Source: Pelobium manganitolerans
GTDB taxonomy: Bacteria; Bacteroidota; Bacteroidia; Sphingobacteriales; Sphingobacteriaceae
Direction of reading: 5' to 3'
DNA: 64,000 nucleotides
NCBI RefSeq assembly: GCF_003609575.1
Contig: NZ_MBTA01000029.1
Location: forward strand, 62,001-126,000
The notes beneath the pieces were generated by a model. The model saw nothing but the letters and a program-made list of their open reading frames with translations, had not been told where the DNA came from and searched no databases. Shown here piece after piece: positions 15,772 to 26,572 of the stretch (its first letter is position 1; every line of letters starts with the position of its first letter). A program made the translations under genes and the position numbers.

Positions 15772-16687
15772 GGCTTCTGAGTTTTGCTAGTTTCTCAAAA
15801 AGTTCTTTCTCTTCGGTGCTCAAATTTTTTGGCAAGCTTAATCGATAGGTAATAATAAGATCGCCGAAAGAACCTTCTTTTTTATATATCGGAAAGCCTT
15901 TTCCTTTGAGTTTTACCTTGGTTCCATTTTCTGTTTCTGGCGCTACTTTAAGCTTCACTTTTCCGGTGAAGGTATCTACCAATAGTTCTCCGCCCAAAAT
16001 TGCGGTGTAAATATCCAAATCTACATCTGCCAGTAAGTTGTCGCCATCCCGCTTAAAAGACGTGTCGTTAACAATATTGAATTTGATATGCAAATCGCCA
16101 TTGGCGCCACCATTTGCACCGGCACCTCCGTAACCTTTTATTTTTATCACCTGCCCATCTGCAACACCGGCCGGTATAGTAAGCCGTATGTTTTTTCCGT
16201 TTACCGTTAAAGTGCGCTTGTGCGTTTCGTAAACATCGCGTAAGCTCAATTGCAACTCGGCATTAAAGTCTTGCCCTCTAAACCTGCTTTGCCTTGCGCC
16301 GCCAAAGCCGCCACCTGCACCACCGCCAAACATAGAGCCGAAGAAATCCGAAAAATCAGATTCGTTAAAACCGCCTTGGTAACTTTGTTGATAGCCCCCT
16401 TGCTGTTGCCTGCCGCCGCCGTATGCTCGTTGTTGCTTCTCGGCTTGCTCAAACTGCTCGGCATGTTTCCAATCTTTACCGTACTTATCGTATTTTTTAC
16501 GGTTTTCGGGCTTGCTCAGCACCTCATTAGCTTCATTTACCTCTTTAAATTTTTTCTCAGCTTCTTTATTATTTGGGTTTATATCCGGATGGTATTTACG
16601 GGCTAGCTTACGGTACGCCTTTTTAATATCGGCTTCGCTTGCATTTTTATCAACACCTAGTACTTTGTAGTAATCTATGTATTCCAT
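15761..16687 (-). CDS. cbpA: CbpA-type J-domain co-chaperone (DnaJ without zinc finger)
   Basis: 308 residues. The J domain (1-70) carries the HPD motif ([10 protein letters not shown]) that stimulates DnaK ATPase. A Gly/Phe/Gln-rich linker ([18 protein letters not shown]..., about 90-135) follows, then the DnaJ C-terminal substrate-binding beta domains ([15 protein letters not shown]..., [17 protein letters not shown]). The four CxxCxGxG zinc motifs of DnaJ are absent, which places it with CbpA/DnaJ2. It is cytoplasmic and encoded with its CbpM-like modulator; the two genes overlap by 11 bp. Confidence 0.9.
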   Translation of the reverse strand: MEYIDYYKVLGVDKNASEADIKKAYRKLARKYHPDINPNNKEAEKKFKEVNEANEVLSKPENRKKYDKYGKDWKHAEQFEQAEKQQRAYGGGRQQQGGYQQSYQGGFNESDFSDFFGSMFGGGAGGGFGGARQSRFRGQDFNAELQLSLRDVYETHKRTLTVNGKNIRLTIPAGVADGQVIKIKGYGGAGANGGANGDLHIKFNIVNDTSFKRDGDNLLADVDLDIYTAILGGELLVDTFTGKVKLKVAPETENGTKVKLKGKGFPIYKKEGSFGDLIITYRLSLPKNLSTEEKELFEKLAKLRSHDK

Positions 16688-16752
16688 AAAAATATATTTA
16701 AAATCGATTTGTTAATCGCTTTAAACGCATCCAATATTATACCAAAGCCCAT

Positions 16753-16788
16753 AAAACAAAAAACGCCGGAAATTATGTCCGGCGCTTT
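16753..16788 (-). terminator. Terminator of the minus-strand pectin operon
   Basis: On the minus strand CGCCGGA pairs with TCCGGCG (16764-16770 with 16778-16784) across 7 nt and is followed by TTTTTTG and more T. It lies just past the stop of the GH106 gene, the last gene of the minus wing. Confidence 0.85.
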
Positions 16789-16809
16789 TGAAACTCTCTA
16801 TAATTTATC

Positions 16810-19578
16810 TTATTTTTTGTAAGCTTTAATACTGATTGGCCCGCTTAAACCGGAGGACATAACTGGCCAGCTAGAAGCATCGAAAGGTTTGTAATTGATA
16901 TTAACAAAGTTGATTTCGTGATAGTTTCTCCACTGGATTCCTTTTTGGTCCATATAACGGATACGGTTGGCCATTAGGTTGGCTACTTCTATCTTCAGCT
17001 CATTCTTGCCTTTTTTAAGCGTCTCATTCAAGCGGATTTCAAAAGGAAAGCTCCACACCAAACCAAGGTCTTTTCCGTTTAACCAAACCCTGGCACTTTC
17101 AGCTACCTTACCCAAATCTAACACGTAAGTTTCATTAGCTTTCGGTTTAAATTTGAAGGTTGTGCTATAAGTTGCTAAGCCCGCAAACGCCTCTGCTTTG
17201 CTATCGTCGAGGCTTGTCCACGGCTGCAAATCAATTTTGCTGCGGTTTTCTGGCTTCTCTGGCCCGCCCTCGCCAAAGCTTAAATCCCATTTTGTTTCTA
17301 TAGGGATGTTACGTTGTAAAGTATCTTGATAAACCCATTTGGCCGTGTTAGCTGCAAAGTTGCCACCCATCTGTAAAATACATGCCTCGCCAGGTTTTAA
17401 AGAAACCTTCACACTGGTGTGCCCGTTTTGTGTATGTGCATCGGCTAAGCCGTAAGCGCCGTTTTGCGGATCCATCCATAAAACTGTATCGCTCGCTTTA
17501 TTAAGCAAAACATTTTCTGATATCGTATTGGCGGTGTGGTTCACCAAATAGTAATAAGTTTTGTCGCCATCCGCTCTGCGTAAAAATTGCAGGCCGCAGT
17601 CCGTAAGTTGCTCGCGGTGGATGTTTAGAAAGTTTAAAGCATCATCAATCTGCGTTGCCAAAATAACTTTACCGGCACCGGTATTCATCACTTTCAGCTT
17701 GCCATTATCAGCAAATTTTAAGCTAGCCAAAGTTGTTTGCAAAGTTTTGCGTTCTTGCTCTAGATTGTGATAACCGGGTACGTCTGTTGGCAAAGCTTGG
17801 AAGATAATATTAGCGCCCTGGCCAGCCAAATCAATCAGTTTTTGCAACGTTACATTGCTCATCAATTTTAAACTTGGCACTACCAATGTTTGATAAGGGC
17901 GCGCATTAACATGCGTTACCAATTTATTGCCGTTTACTACGGTTTGTCCTATTACCTTATCAGATACAAAATCAAAACTGTAGCCTTTTTTGTTAAGACT
18001 AACGGCATCTTTATAAAAATCGGTAGGATGCAACCATCGGTCAACATCATGCACGCCCAAAGGCATCATCAAACCGTTTGCATCATTCCAAACATCATAA
18101 ACCGGCCAGTACAGTAAAATTTCATTATCTGCTTTGGCACTTTGGGTAACAGATTGTACGCGGGTGATGTAATCGTTTAATCCTCTTAAATGGTTCCAGA
18201 AAGGGTTTGCAGGAACTACGTTTGTTGAAGCATAAAACAGCCATCCCGGAAAAGGAACATCTTGCGGAGAGTAGGTAGTGCCATGGTAAAACAAATGGTT
18301 TACACCGGTAAGCAACAACTGCTCGGCCTCGGGCTTCATCTGCGAAAGCGAGGTTTTAAAATGCTCGGTAAGCCAAGTAAAAGTTTCTGATGAAACATAC
18401 TTTTTACCGTTTACATGCGCTGCCGAAGTGGCAAATTTAAACATCATTGGATCCGGATCTACGTTACGTATATCCCCGCTATCGCGACGTAAACCCGGGA
18501 TTGGGAAATAACTGGAACCGAAAGTTTCACATTCTGGAATATCCACGGCGCCGTACAAATCCAACAAATTACCCGGCGAGCCGTGCGATTGATTTTTAGA
18601 AACTGCCTGGTACTGGTGCGCCCAATTTGTCCACTCTTTGGTAAAATTGTTCAGCAACATTTCGCTCATCACCTCGCGATAGTCCGACTTAACGCGCGCT
18701 ACGTCATCTCCACCGTCTTTAGCTATCAGTTTATCCACCTGCGCGGCCAAATCATAACCTTTTATGCGCTTAAATTCATCTAAAAAACCAGCCGACCAAG
18801 TTGCGCCATAAACCTCGTAACTATCGTTAAAAAAAGCACGTACACCTGGCGATTTGCCTTTAAAAGAATTGTCAAAGCGTTTTAGATAATCATCAACCGC
18901 AGTTTTGTTCAGATGGTCCAAAGTAAAACCCTCGCCGCCTGGCGCCGCGCGTTTAACCAGCTGGCGGGTTTTGCCGTTAAATATGGCGTAAACTTGCCAA
19001 TCGCCACTTTGCGGGCGCCAACCTAAATTTCCATTGGCGTCCACATGTGCTGTAACATCTATTTTTTGCTCTTTTGGCCCTACGGCAATTACGCGCTGTA
19101 AAACCGCCGCCTCTTGTTTGGGTTCTTTAACCGTAATTTTTTCGCCGAGCAATTTCTCCGCTTTTAGCGGATACACCTGTACAATCAGCTTCGATGCGGC
19201 ATCTGCTGGTGTAATCTGCGGGCCACCAAATGGCCAACCGGTTCCCGTGTTCATATCCACACCCAAGCCTAATTTGTTACCGGTTTGTACGGTGTTATTT
19301 AAAACATCCATCCATTTTGGCGAAAGAAAGTCGATATAGCGGTTTTCAAAACCTTTAGCGCCGTAAATCGGCGTAATTTCTACGCCGCCAAAACCGGCTT
19401 CCTGATATTTCTTTAGCAAAATATCAATGTCTTTATTATCTACCGCGCTGCCTGGCCACCACCAGCGCGTCCAAGGGTGCATTTGCTTTTCTGGTTGTGG
19501 CCAAGGGTTTGTTTGCGCGTAAATTGCGTTTAAACCAAAGGCGATAGCGAAAGCAAAAATTGTTGTTTTTTTTAGCAT
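16810..19578 (-). CDS. GH106 alpha-L-rhamnosidase
   Basis: 922 residues with a cleavable signal peptide (about 1-21, ...LNAIYAQ). The N-terminal core has the GH106 hallmarks WTRWWWPGSAVDNKDI, GFGGVEITPIYG and GVDMNTGTGWPFGG; the C-terminal third has beta-sandwich modules (VLDLGKVAESARVWLNGKDL) like those of GH2. GH106 enzymes remove terminal alpha-L-rhamnose, here most plausibly from rhamnogalacturonan oligosaccharides after the lyases and GH105. Length is close to that of other GH106 proteins. It is the last gene of the minus wing, 17 bp after the rhamnose mutarotase gene, so release of rhamnose and its anomer conversion are genetically paired. Periplasmic location inferred. Confidence 0.9.
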   Translation of the reverse strand: MLKKTTIFAFAIAFGLNAIYAQTNPWPQPEKQMHPWTRWWWPGSAVDNKDIDILLKKYQEAGFGGVEITPIYGAKGFENRYIDFLSPKWMDVLNNTVQTGNKLGLGVDMNTGTGWPFGGPQITPADAASKLIVQVYPLKAEKLLGEKITVKEPKQEAAVLQRVIAVGPKEQKIDVTAHVDANGNLGWRPQSGDWQVYAIFNGKTRQLVKRAAPGGEGFTLDHLNKTAVDDYLKRFDNSFKGKSPGVRAFFNDSYEVYGATWSAGFLDEFKRIKGYDLAAQVDKLIAKDGGDDVARVKSDYREVMSEMLLNNFTKEWTNWAHQYQAVSKNQSHGSPGNLLDLYGAVDIPECETFGSSYFPIPGLRRDSGDIRNVDPDPMMFKFATSAAHVNGKKYVSSETFTWLTEHFKTSLSQMKPEAEQLLLTGVNHLFYHGTTYSPQDVPFPGWLFYASTNVVPANPFWNHLRGLNDYITRVQSVTQSAKADNEILLYWPVYDVWNDANGLMMPLGVHDVDRWLHPTDFYKDAVSLNKKGYSFDFVSDKVIGQTVVNGNKLVTHVNARPYQTLVVPSLKLMSNVTLQKLIDLAGQGANIIFQALPTDVPGYHNLEQERKTLQTTLASLKFADNGKLKVMNTGAGKVILATQIDDALNFLNIHREQLTDCGLQFLRRADGDKTYYYLVNHTANTISENVLLNKASDTVLWMDPQNGAYGLADAHTQNGHTSVKVSLKPGEACILQMGGNFAANTAKWVYQDTLQRNIPIETKWDLSFGEGGPEKPENRSKIDLQPWTSLDDSKAEAFAGLATYSTTFKFKPKANETYVLDLGKVAESARVWLNGKDLGLVWSFPFEIRLNETLKKGKNELKIEVANLMANRIRYMDQKGIQWRNYHEINFVNINYKPFDASSWPVMSSGLSGPISIKAYKK

Positions 19579-19595
19579 AGTTTATGTTTTTAAAG

Positions 19596-19904
19596 CTAAT
19601 CCATATGAAAAACCTGGGGCAAGGGAATGCTAACCGGCGATAAATCTGCGTTGGTTTCCATAATATCTGCCATGTAGGCCCACCATTTTTGTACAATCTC
19701 GGTATTGCCTAAATCTTGCGAAGAAGCGCCGCTTTGTTGTTGCACGGCGAAAAGGATATGGGTTTCTTCATCCAAAAAAATAGAATAATCGCTAATTCCA
19801 TTTGCCTTCAGCAAGTCGCGCAATTCGGGCCAAAGCGCAGCATGTCTTTTTTGATACTCTTCTTTGAAACCCGGTTTCAGTTTCATTTTAAACGCGATTT
19901 TCAT
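19596..19904 (-). CDS. rhaM: L-rhamnose mutarotase
   Basis: 102 residues without a signal peptide, hence cytoplasmic. It matches the RhaM ferredoxin-like fold: [21 protein letters not shown] at the N-terminus with the conserved catalytic His of the KRH segment, [13 protein letters not shown] in the middle, and the WWAYMADIM segment near the C-terminus. RhaM interconverts the alpha and beta anomers of L-rhamnose so that the isomerase can use it. Its place between GH115 and GH106 genes in a rhamnogalacturonan operon fits. The other rhamnose catabolic genes (rhaA, rhaB, rhaD or the oxidative set) are not in this window. Confidence 0.92.
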   Translation of the reverse strand: MKIAFKMKLKPGFKEEYQKRHAALWPELRDLLKANGISDYSIFLDEETHILFAVQQQSGASSQDLGNTEIVQKWWAYMADIMETNADLSPVSIPLPQVFHMD

Positions 19905-19914
19905 TTTAATAAAC

Positions 19915-22404
19915 TTAATAAATTTCTAATTGGTTGATGGCTATTCCCGGGTCCAAAAGATAAATCCGGATGGTGTTTTTGCCCGTTTTAAACTGGGCTT
20001 GAGTTTTACCCGATGCGTAGCCTTGTAATACGTTTTGCGCCCAGACTGCGTTTTCGGATTTTGGCGTAATGTTTACAACTTCTGCCGGCGTATTGTTAAC
20101 AGAGATGGCATAACGCACCCCGCGCCCATCATAAACGCCTTGTGTAGGCAAACATTTTACTTCAATTAAGTGTTTACTTGTAAGGCCTTCCAGCTCATAT
20201 TCTACAAAAGGCGCTTCATTTAAATTATCTGTGCTAAAAGCCTCAAAATAAAAAGGCAATAAGGTAACAGTGCTATCAGAAACGCCCAAACCGCTTACTT
20301 TATTCACTTTTGTGGCCGAAGCGTTTTGCGAACGCGTAAAACTCCCTGCCGGTATTACACGCGGTTGCGGAGCTGGCTTTTCTAAAACCGGATTCTCTTT
20401 TCCTGCGCTTACCATAGCTTCTGTGGCTATCTCTGGCATATCAAAAATTGGGCGTTTACGAGGGCGATAATCCATGATACCGTCCCATTTGCCTCCAGCA
20501 ATTTCTTGGTTATAAGTTTTTGTGATTTCTTTAATATGCTCAAAAGCTTGGGTGGCATAATCGGCATAGGTTAAGGCTTCCTCTTTGCCCGCCCGTGCCA
20601 GCTTAATGCTTTTTTGCGCATAAAAAATCTTTTGGTTCATGTAATTGGCGCCCATTACCGGATAATAAACCAACTGGTAATAAGCATCTTGCAAACGGGC
20701 TGGAATCTCTCTTTTTAACTTATCTGCCTGCTGTGCTAATTTTTGGTAGGCTTGTAAACGCGCCTCTTTCTCGGCGTCGCTAAAGTTAATGCGGTTGATA
20801 TGTTCGGGTTTGCCCGATGCGGCTAAGTGGTAATATTCATTTTTTATATTTGCGATTTGTTGGGCGTAAGCCTCGCCAAAAGTTTCTTTAGCCCAAGCCA
20901 AAGTATAATTGTGCGCGTTTTCTGGCTTCCAGCGCTCAACGTTCCAAGCTAAATCCATAGCAAAAGTAGTTTCCAGCTCGGCGGGTTTGATATCGCCCAC
21001 ATTGATTACCCAAAGCCTACGCGCCTGATAAGCGTATGCTTTGGACAGCTCGTAAGAAATTAAGCTGGGTGAAGTGCTAGAAAGCCAAAGATAATCTTCT
21101 GGCTTGCCCCAATAAGATAAGTGATAGTACACGCCTGCGCCACCAACTCTTTTTTGCTCTTGCGGATTGGAAAGCTGACGTACATAACCGTGGTTGTCAT
21201 CTGCCCAAACAATGGTGACATCATCGGGCAGGTTTAGCCCCATGCGGTACAGCGTGAGCACTTCTTTATAAGGACAAAATATCTGCGGAATGCGATCTAC
21301 CTGTGTGGCAAAATTGTTTTTAAACAGCTGCCGTTGGTTTTGGATTACCTCGTCCAGCAGTTTAAGTTTCTCTTTAGGATCTTTTGGCCCTGGCATACTA
21401 CCATCATGAATACCGCGCATACCAACGGTATAAACAGATTCGTAGTTTTTGCTTTGTTTTAAACGATCGGTCCAGTATTGGTCTATCTCATTTTTATTTA
21501 AATCGTAGCGCCACTCGCCGGGCTTTTTACCGTATTCAGCTTCAAAGTTCTCGCTCCACTCAAAAACATTATTGCGCAGCATGGGTTCGCAATGGCTAGA
21601 TCCTACTACAATCGCATATTTATCGGCCATTACTGGGTCCATGGGGTAGTAATAAAATGCTTTTGTTGATGGGTGCATGGCCGGCCAAATGTAATTTGCT
21701 TTTAGGCGCAGCAACAGCTCGAATATTTTAGTGTAAGTTTTTGGGCCTATGTCTTTTACATCGGTATCCAAATGTTTAGCTGCCCAAGGTTGTAAGCCCC
21801 AATCTTCATCATTTAAGAAGATGCCACGGTACTGTACCGAAGGCGCCTCTTGGATGGCTTTGCCTTTGGCGATGTAAAGTTGTTTTTGGCGCTGTGGCGT
21901 AACATCAGCCCACCAAACCCAAGGCGAAACGCCCAACATCCGCGAAAGCGTAAATACGCCAAATGCGGTACCGCGCCTATCGCTACCGGCAATAACCAAA
22001 GCTTGTTTTACCCCGGCAAAAGGCTCGTCAACCAGCGCAATCTGGAAATTTTCCCAAGCCCCATTCGGGAATGCCACAATTGCTTTCTTTGCCAATAGCT
22101 GGTCTATCTGTTTAGATTTACCGGCCGTACCAATGATGATCTGGTATTTTGCTTTGCTGGACCGCGTACTATCTATCAAGGGCGTTAAACCGCTTAGCAG
22201 GTTTAAATCTCCGGCAAAAGCTTTGGCAGCAATGGCCACCACGGCTGCATCATTTTGATCATAACAAATAGTTGCCATTTTTTGCTGATGCAACAACGGA
22301 AAATGTTTGCGGTTATACTTTTGGGCCACGCGCAAAACATCTTGCGCCCTTACGGGTTGCGCAAAAGCAAAAAAAATGGCAACTATGGGGATTAAAACTT
22401 TCAA
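19915..22404 (-). CDS. GH115 alpha-glucuronidase-like enzyme
   Basis: 829 residues with a signal peptide (about 1-20, ...AQPVRAQ). Sequence blocks such as [42 protein letters not shown] and [15 protein letters not shown] are characteristic of GH115, whose known members remove (4-O-methyl-)glucuronic acid from xylan; related specificities are possible. In a rhamnogalacturonan operon the target may be glucuronic acid on RG-I or arabinogalactan side chains. The start is a TTG: the codon at 22404 reads TTG, in-frame ATG is absent upstream, and the GH105 stop is only 2 bp away, so initiation probably depends on translational coupling. A C-terminal beta-sandwich follows the catalytic region. Confidence 0.88.
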   Translation of the reverse strand: MKVLIPIVAIFFAFAQPVRAQDVLRVAQKYNRKHFPLLHQQKMATICYDQNDAAVVAIAAKAFAGDLNLLSGLTPLIDSTRSSKAKYQIIIGTAGKSKQIDQLLAKKAIVAFPNGAWENFQIALVDEPFAGVKQALVIAGSDRRGTAFGVFTLSRMLGVSPWVWWADVTPQRQKQLYIAKGKAIQEAPSVQYRGIFLNDEDWGLQPWAAKHLDTDVKDIGPKTYTKIFELLLRLKANYIWPAMHPSTKAFYYYPMDPVMADKYAIVVGSSHCEPMLRNNVFEWSENFEAEYGKKPGEWRYDLNKNEIDQYWTDRLKQSKNYESVYTVGMRGIHDGSMPGPKDPKEKLKLLDEVIQNQRQLFKNNFATQVDRIPQIFCPYKEVLTLYRMGLNLPDDVTIVWADDNHGYVRQLSNPQEQKRVGGAGVYYHLSYWGKPEDYLWLSSTSPSLISYELSKAYAYQARRLWVINVGDIKPAELETTFAMDLAWNVERWKPENAHNYTLAWAKETFGEAYAQQIANIKNEYYHLAASGKPEHINRINFSDAEKEARLQAYQKLAQQADKLKREIPARLQDAYYQLVYYPVMGANYMNQKIFYAQKSIKLARAGKEEALTYADYATQAFEHIKEITKTYNQEIAGGKWDGIMDYRPRKRPIFDMPEIATEAMVSAGKENPVLEKPAPQPRVIPAGSFTRSQNASATKVNKVSGLGVSDSTVTLLPFYFEAFSTDNLNEAPFVEYELEGLTSKHLIEVKCLPTQGVYDGRGVRYAISVNNTPAEVVNITPKSENAVWAQNVLQGYASGKTQAQFKTGKNTIRIYLLDPGIAINQLEIY

Positions 22405-22406
22405 AT

Positions 22407-23534
22407 CTATTTCATTTTATATACTTCGGTTCCGGCTAGTAAGAAACAGCCTAAGCCGTAATCTTCAAAATCGGGCATGCTGGTATAGCTTACCGGCTGA
22501 CCGTCTTTTGGCTCTTTACCGGTGCCTTGTACATAGCCTAAAAACCCATTAGGGTGTACCGCGTCTTTTTGCATGGCGTTCCAAGCTTTGGCAATTACCG
22601 GTTTATAGGTTGCAGCGTCCAAAATGCCTTTGTTAACCCCCCAAGCCATTCCGTAAACAAACAGAGCTGTTCCGGTAGTTTCTTTACCGCCGTAGTGGTT
22701 AGGATCGTGCAAGCTCACATTCCAAAAACCATCCGGACGTTGTAAAGGCACTAATGCGGTCATCATTTCTTTATAATCTTGCAAGTATTCGGCATAGTGC
22801 GGTTCGTTTGTAGGTATTAAATCCATTACGCGTACTAAAGCGGCTACCACCCAACCGTTGCCACGGCTCCAGTAGCAATCTTCACCGTTCGGCTCTTTGT
22901 ATGGTGGCACAAAATCTTTATCTCTCCACCACAAACCGTCGGCTTTGTTGTACAAACCGCCACCTTCAACAAATTTACTGTGGTGGTACATTTTGTACAT
23001 ATACTCAAAATACGAGGTGTCTTTTTCCATTACACCCAATTTGGCAAAAACAGGCATCGCCATTTGTATAGCGTCTATCCAAGTCCAATCGTCCACCTTG
23101 CCCGATGCTTTCATCAAATCAATAGAAGCTTTGATATCTTTTTTACGCTCGGGTTGCGGGTCTATCTCGTACAAGTCCAAATAGGTTTGGCCGCAATCCT
23201 GGTTATCGGCATTGCGGGTTTTTATGCCCCCGCGCAAGCCCCAGTTATGGCTACGGCCCCAATCAACCGCGTAATTGTAGTAATTTGGGTTTTTATCTAC
23301 CGTATATAAAGCCATCAGCCCTTCGTAGTAAACGCCGCGCGTCCAAATGTTGCTGGGGCGCTCAATATTGGTGAAAATGGGCTTCCCTGTATCAGGCCAT
23401 TTGTCCATAAAATACTGGTTGGTTTTGCGCATGGCATCTAAAACCTTGTCTTTTTTAATTTCTTTTTTGGATGCGCAACTTGCTAACAAGCTTGCTGACA
23501 AAAGAAGCACGGATGCTGGTCTGATAAAGTTCAT
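22407..23534 (-). CDS. GH105 unsaturated rhamnogalacturonyl hydrolase
   Basis: 375-residue lipoprotein (lipobox LLASC, Cys20) of the YteR/RhiN family with an (alpha/alpha)6 barrel. The catalytic segment WTWIDAIQMAMP contains the expected general acid (Asp154), and GQTYLDLY and ADGLWWRDKDF are also family blocks. It hydrolyses the unsaturated 4,5-galacturonic acid left at the non-reducing end by PL11/PL1 lyases, releasing rhamnose-ended oligosaccharides for GH106. Length is normal. The residues after the lipid Cys are ASKK. It lies between the GH2 and GH115 genes with 2-12 bp spacings. Confidence 0.92.
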   Translation of the reverse strand: MNFIRPASVLLLSASLLASCASKKEIKKDKVLDAMRKTNQYFMDKWPDTGKPIFTNIERPSNIWTRGVYYEGLMALYTVDKNPNYYNYAVDWGRSHNWGLRGGIKTRNADNQDCGQTYLDLYEIDPQPERKKDIKASIDLMKASGKVDDWTWIDAIQMAMPVFAKLGVMEKDTSYFEYMYKMYHHSKFVEGGGLYNKADGLWWRDKDFVPPYKEPNGEDCYWSRGNGWVVAALVRVMDLIPTNEPHYAEYLQDYKEMMTALVPLQRPDGFWNVSLHDPNHYGGKETTGTALFVYGMAWGVNKGILDAATYKPVIAKAWNAMQKDAVHPNGFLGYVQGTGKEPKDGQPVSYTSMPDFEDYGLGCFLLAGTEVYKMK

Positions 23535-23546
23535 TGTTAGATATAT

Positions 23547-26450
23547 TTAATTTTTGTTTTGTAAACTGGATTTCGGACGTAGCTCGTCCGGACTGCTTTT
23601 GGTAAAAGTATCAAACTGTTGTTTGGTAGGAGTTTTAAAGATATCTTCTACCAACTCTATTTTAATATCATTTTTCGGATTAAAATCGGCGGAAGCCATA
23701 TACTTTACAATGCTGTAATAAAGTTGTTTGGCGGGTGTTCCGTCGGCTTTCTGTGGCGATAAATCTGAACTGGAAACCACCAATTTGCCTCCGCCTACCT
23801 TAGCCTCAAAAACAGAAGCTAAACGGCGGTTCATAAACCAGGTGTCAATAGGTTGGATGATGGGACGAAAATCTGCCGGAAAATCTTCCAGCACCATCAC
23901 TTGTTGCTTGTTCACAATCTCCCACCATTGCAATTCGCTGTGGTATGCGGTCGGGAAATCGGCGAAAGCCGGATGCTTAGGATTTACCAGAAAACCCAGC
24001 GTGTGCGGCGGCCGCATTTTAAACCACGAGGTATTCCAGAAAACAGGCAAAAAGGTTTGCACCACTTCTTTTCCTTTAACCACTTGGCCGGCGGCGTTTA
24101 AAAACACTTTTCCGCCTTTGGCTAAAACCGCTTTTGCCTTAGCATCTAAGGCGGTGGTATAGTAAACATCGGTTTGTAGCTGTGGCAGTTTGGCCGGATA
24201 AACCCAAACATTCCAGTTGTTGCTGTATTTTGTGCCGGCAATTTCCACTTCTAAATTAAGTTTGGCGGCTTTGCTTATCGCTGATAGGCTATAGCTTATG
24301 TTCCCTAAAGTATTTAGCCCGATGGCCAGTTTAGATTTGTAGGTGTAAGTGAATAAAGTTTTACCCAGCTCATCTTTGAGGTAGCAAATCACTGTTGCCT
24401 TATCAAAAGGGTTTTGGCTGTAATTGGCTACCTGTATCTCGGCCTCAAAGGTTTCCGAATTATTGAAGGTAAACTTTTTTAGGCTGGCTAAAGGCACTAC
24501 ATCATCGCAAAAGCGGGTAAAGGCTGTGGAATCAATGTAACCTTTATCGTCCCAAAATGCATCCAAAACTCCTACTAAAGCGGTGCCTTGCCCAGGATAA
24601 TCGTTAAGTGAAAGCAATTGAAAGCCCGAATAGTTTGGCGTGCGCAACGCTTTTTCAATTTCGTACTTATAACACAGGGCCTGCAATTTGCCAGAGGCCA
24701 TCATAAAAAGATGTGCCTGATCTGCCATGTGGTGGTCTGCCAAATCTTCTTGAAAAAGCTCGAAGTTTTTTGCCCGATAAACGCCGGTATATTTTTTTAT
24801 CTCATCAAAATTAGGGAATACGCAATATTGCCCCATCTCGTGCGCCACAAAAGGAACTGCAAATTGCCTGATTTTATCGGCGTAGGTCGAGTAGCTTTCG
24901 GGCTGGCGGTTCCAATCTAAACCGCGCGCGCCGGCACGCACCATAAACTCGTTATTTGGGATTACCGGCCAACTGCCACCAACAGAAGCGCCGGTGTATA
25001 AACGGCGACTGTCCTTAGCTTTCCAATAATTATTAAATTCGGTTAAATATTCCACTTGCCTGCCGCGAGGTTCGTTGCCGTAAGCCATCATGCAAAAAGA
25101 GGCATAGTTGCCGTATTGCTTGGCCATTCGGGTGGTTTCATCGTAAATAAACTGATCTATAGGTGCGCCGTAGCCTAAAGACGAGCCGTGGTTTGCCCAA
25201 CTTGGCCCTTCGGGCTGTAAATAAATGCCTACTAAATCTGCCGCTTCAAAAGCCGCTTCTGGCGGACACCAAGAGTGGTAGCGCACATGGTTTAAACCGT
25301 AAGCCTTGCATTTACGCATAATGCGCAACCACGAGTCTAAATCTGTTGCGGGGTAGCCCGTAAGCGGAAAAACCGCATTATCTACCGTGCCCCGTAAAAA
25401 AGTTTTACGCCCATTGATGGTAAAATAGTGGCCATCGGCTTTAAAACTGCGCATACCGAAGGTCACTTGTTTTTCGCTTACTTTTTTGCCTTTCACCATT
25501 AATGCTGCAGTTAGGCGGTATAGCGCAGGCGAAAATTCATCCCAAGTTAAAAAATCGCCCATGGGCAAATCTGCAACCAAAGAATCACTGGCGCCTTTGC
25601 TGTTGAACTTAATAATGATTGGTCTTACCTGGTGTTTTTTGCTGCTGTTGAAACTTTGCGCGCTGATGTGTATTTCGCCTTTTTGGGCTTTCCCAATTTC
25701 ATTGTTCAGCACTATTTTCAGTTGAGCAGTTGCCTCTTTAAGGTTAGGGTAAACCTGCAGATCCTCAACATAAAGCGGGTTATCGGCAATAATTTCCATG
25801 CGGCCGTTGATGCCGTTCCAGTTGCCCTGTGTATGGTCTGTTAAGCTATGCGAATCGGGTCCTACGTTAATTTCTTTTATCCGGTTATCTACCCGGATGG
25901 TAATGGTATGCTTGCCCGGCGACAGCAATTTACTGATGTTATATTGGTGGGGCGCCACCATGCTATTTTGCATACCTACCTGCTGATCATCAATCCACAC
26001 GATGGTTTCGGTATGCGGTTGCTCTAAAAATAAAATAAGATGCTTTTTTGCCCATCCTGCTGGTATTTCCACATCTTTTTGGTACCAAGCCGCGCCCACA
26101 TAATGCTTGTTTGGCGTTAGCCAAAACGGAATTTTGATGTTTCCTTCTTTGCGATACTTTTCTAAACGCGGGTTAAAGAAAAATGAGCTATCGTAAATAC
26201 TGCCCGTCCACTGGGTTTTAAGGGTAATGTTTTCTCCTTTGTTGTTTTCTGCCATAGAGCCCGGCAATTTTACCTGCTCATCTAAAGTTTTAGCAAACCA
26301 CTTTTCGTTAATGCCACGGTCGGCCGCATCCATTTTAAAACGCCACGTGCCTGCCAATGGAATACGCTGAGGTTCATCGGCGAAAGCTTTAAAAACACAA
26401 TTAAAGATGCTGAAAAGGCATAAAAATACAAGGTGCTTCTTTAGGCGCAT
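23547..26450 (-). CDS. GH2-family glycosidase of uncertain specificity
   Basis: 967 residues with a signal peptide (...KAFADEP). It has the GH2 architecture: sugar-binding jelly roll (IPLAGTWRFKMD, WYQKDVEIPAGW), immunoglobulin-like domain, and a TIM barrel with acid/base block MMAYGNEPRG (Glu after Asn) and nucleophile block VAHEMGQYCVFPN. Extra C-terminal beta domains and a glutamine-amidotransferase-like region (AVLAKGGKVFLNAAG) follow. GH2 includes beta-galactosidases, beta-glucuronidases and others. The context (GH115, GH43, RG-I enzymes) points to galactan, arabinogalactan or glucuronic acid decorations, but the sequence does not settle it. The 122-bp gap upstream could hold an internal promoter, though none was recognised. 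Confidence 0.88.
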   Translation of the reverse strand: MRLKKHLVFLCLFSIFNCVFKAFADEPQRIPLAGTWRFKMDAADRGINEKWFAKTLDEQVKLPGSMAENNKGENITLKTQWTGSIYDSSFFFNPRLEKYRKEGNIKIPFWLTPNKHYVGAAWYQKDVEIPAGWAKKHLILFLEQPHTETIVWIDDQQVGMQNSMVAPHQYNISKLLSPGKHTITIRVDNRIKEINVGPDSHSLTDHTQGNWNGINGRMEIIADNPLYVEDLQVYPNLKEATAQLKIVLNNEIGKAQKGEIHISAQSFNSSKKHQVRPIIIKFNSKGASDSLVADLPMGDFLTWDEFSPALYRLTAALMVKGKKVSEKQVTFGMRSFKADGHYFTINGRKTFLRGTVDNAVFPLTGYPATDLDSWLRIMRKCKAYGLNHVRYHSWCPPEAAFEAADLVGIYLQPEGPSWANHGSSLGYGAPIDQFIYDETTRMAKQYGNYASFCMMAYGNEPRGRQVEYLTEFNNYWKAKDSRRLYTGASVGGSWPVIPNNEFMVRAGARGLDWNRQPESYSTYADKIRQFAVPFVAHEMGQYCVFPNFDEIKKYTGVYRAKNFELFQEDLADHHMADQAHLFMMASGKLQALCYKYEIEKALRTPNYSGFQLLSLNDYPGQGTALVGVLDAFWDDKGYIDSTAFTRFCDDVVPLASLKKFTFNNSETFEAEIQVANYSQNPFDKATVICYLKDELGKTLFTYTYKSKLAIGLNTLGNISYSLSAISKAAKLNLEVEIAGTKYSNNWNVWVYPAKLPQLQTDVYYTTALDAKAKAVLAKGGKVFLNAAGQVVKGKEVVQTFLPVFWNTSWFKMRPPHTLGFLVNPKHPAFADFPTAYHSELQWWEIVNKQQVMVLEDFPADFRPIIQPIDTWFMNRRLASVFEAKVGGGKLVVSSSDLSPQKADGTPAKQLYYSIVKYMASADFNPKNDIKIELVEDIFKTPTKQQFDTFTKSSPDELRPKSSLQNKN

Positions 26451-26572
26451 AATCTGGAGTTATAGACGTATTTGGTTTACGGCTACTATGATAGCGCTTT
26501 ATATTTTAATGGGCAACCTGTGGCATCCTGCAAGCGTGCTTTAAACGCGTTTTAGAACGTCAAAATCTTGTT

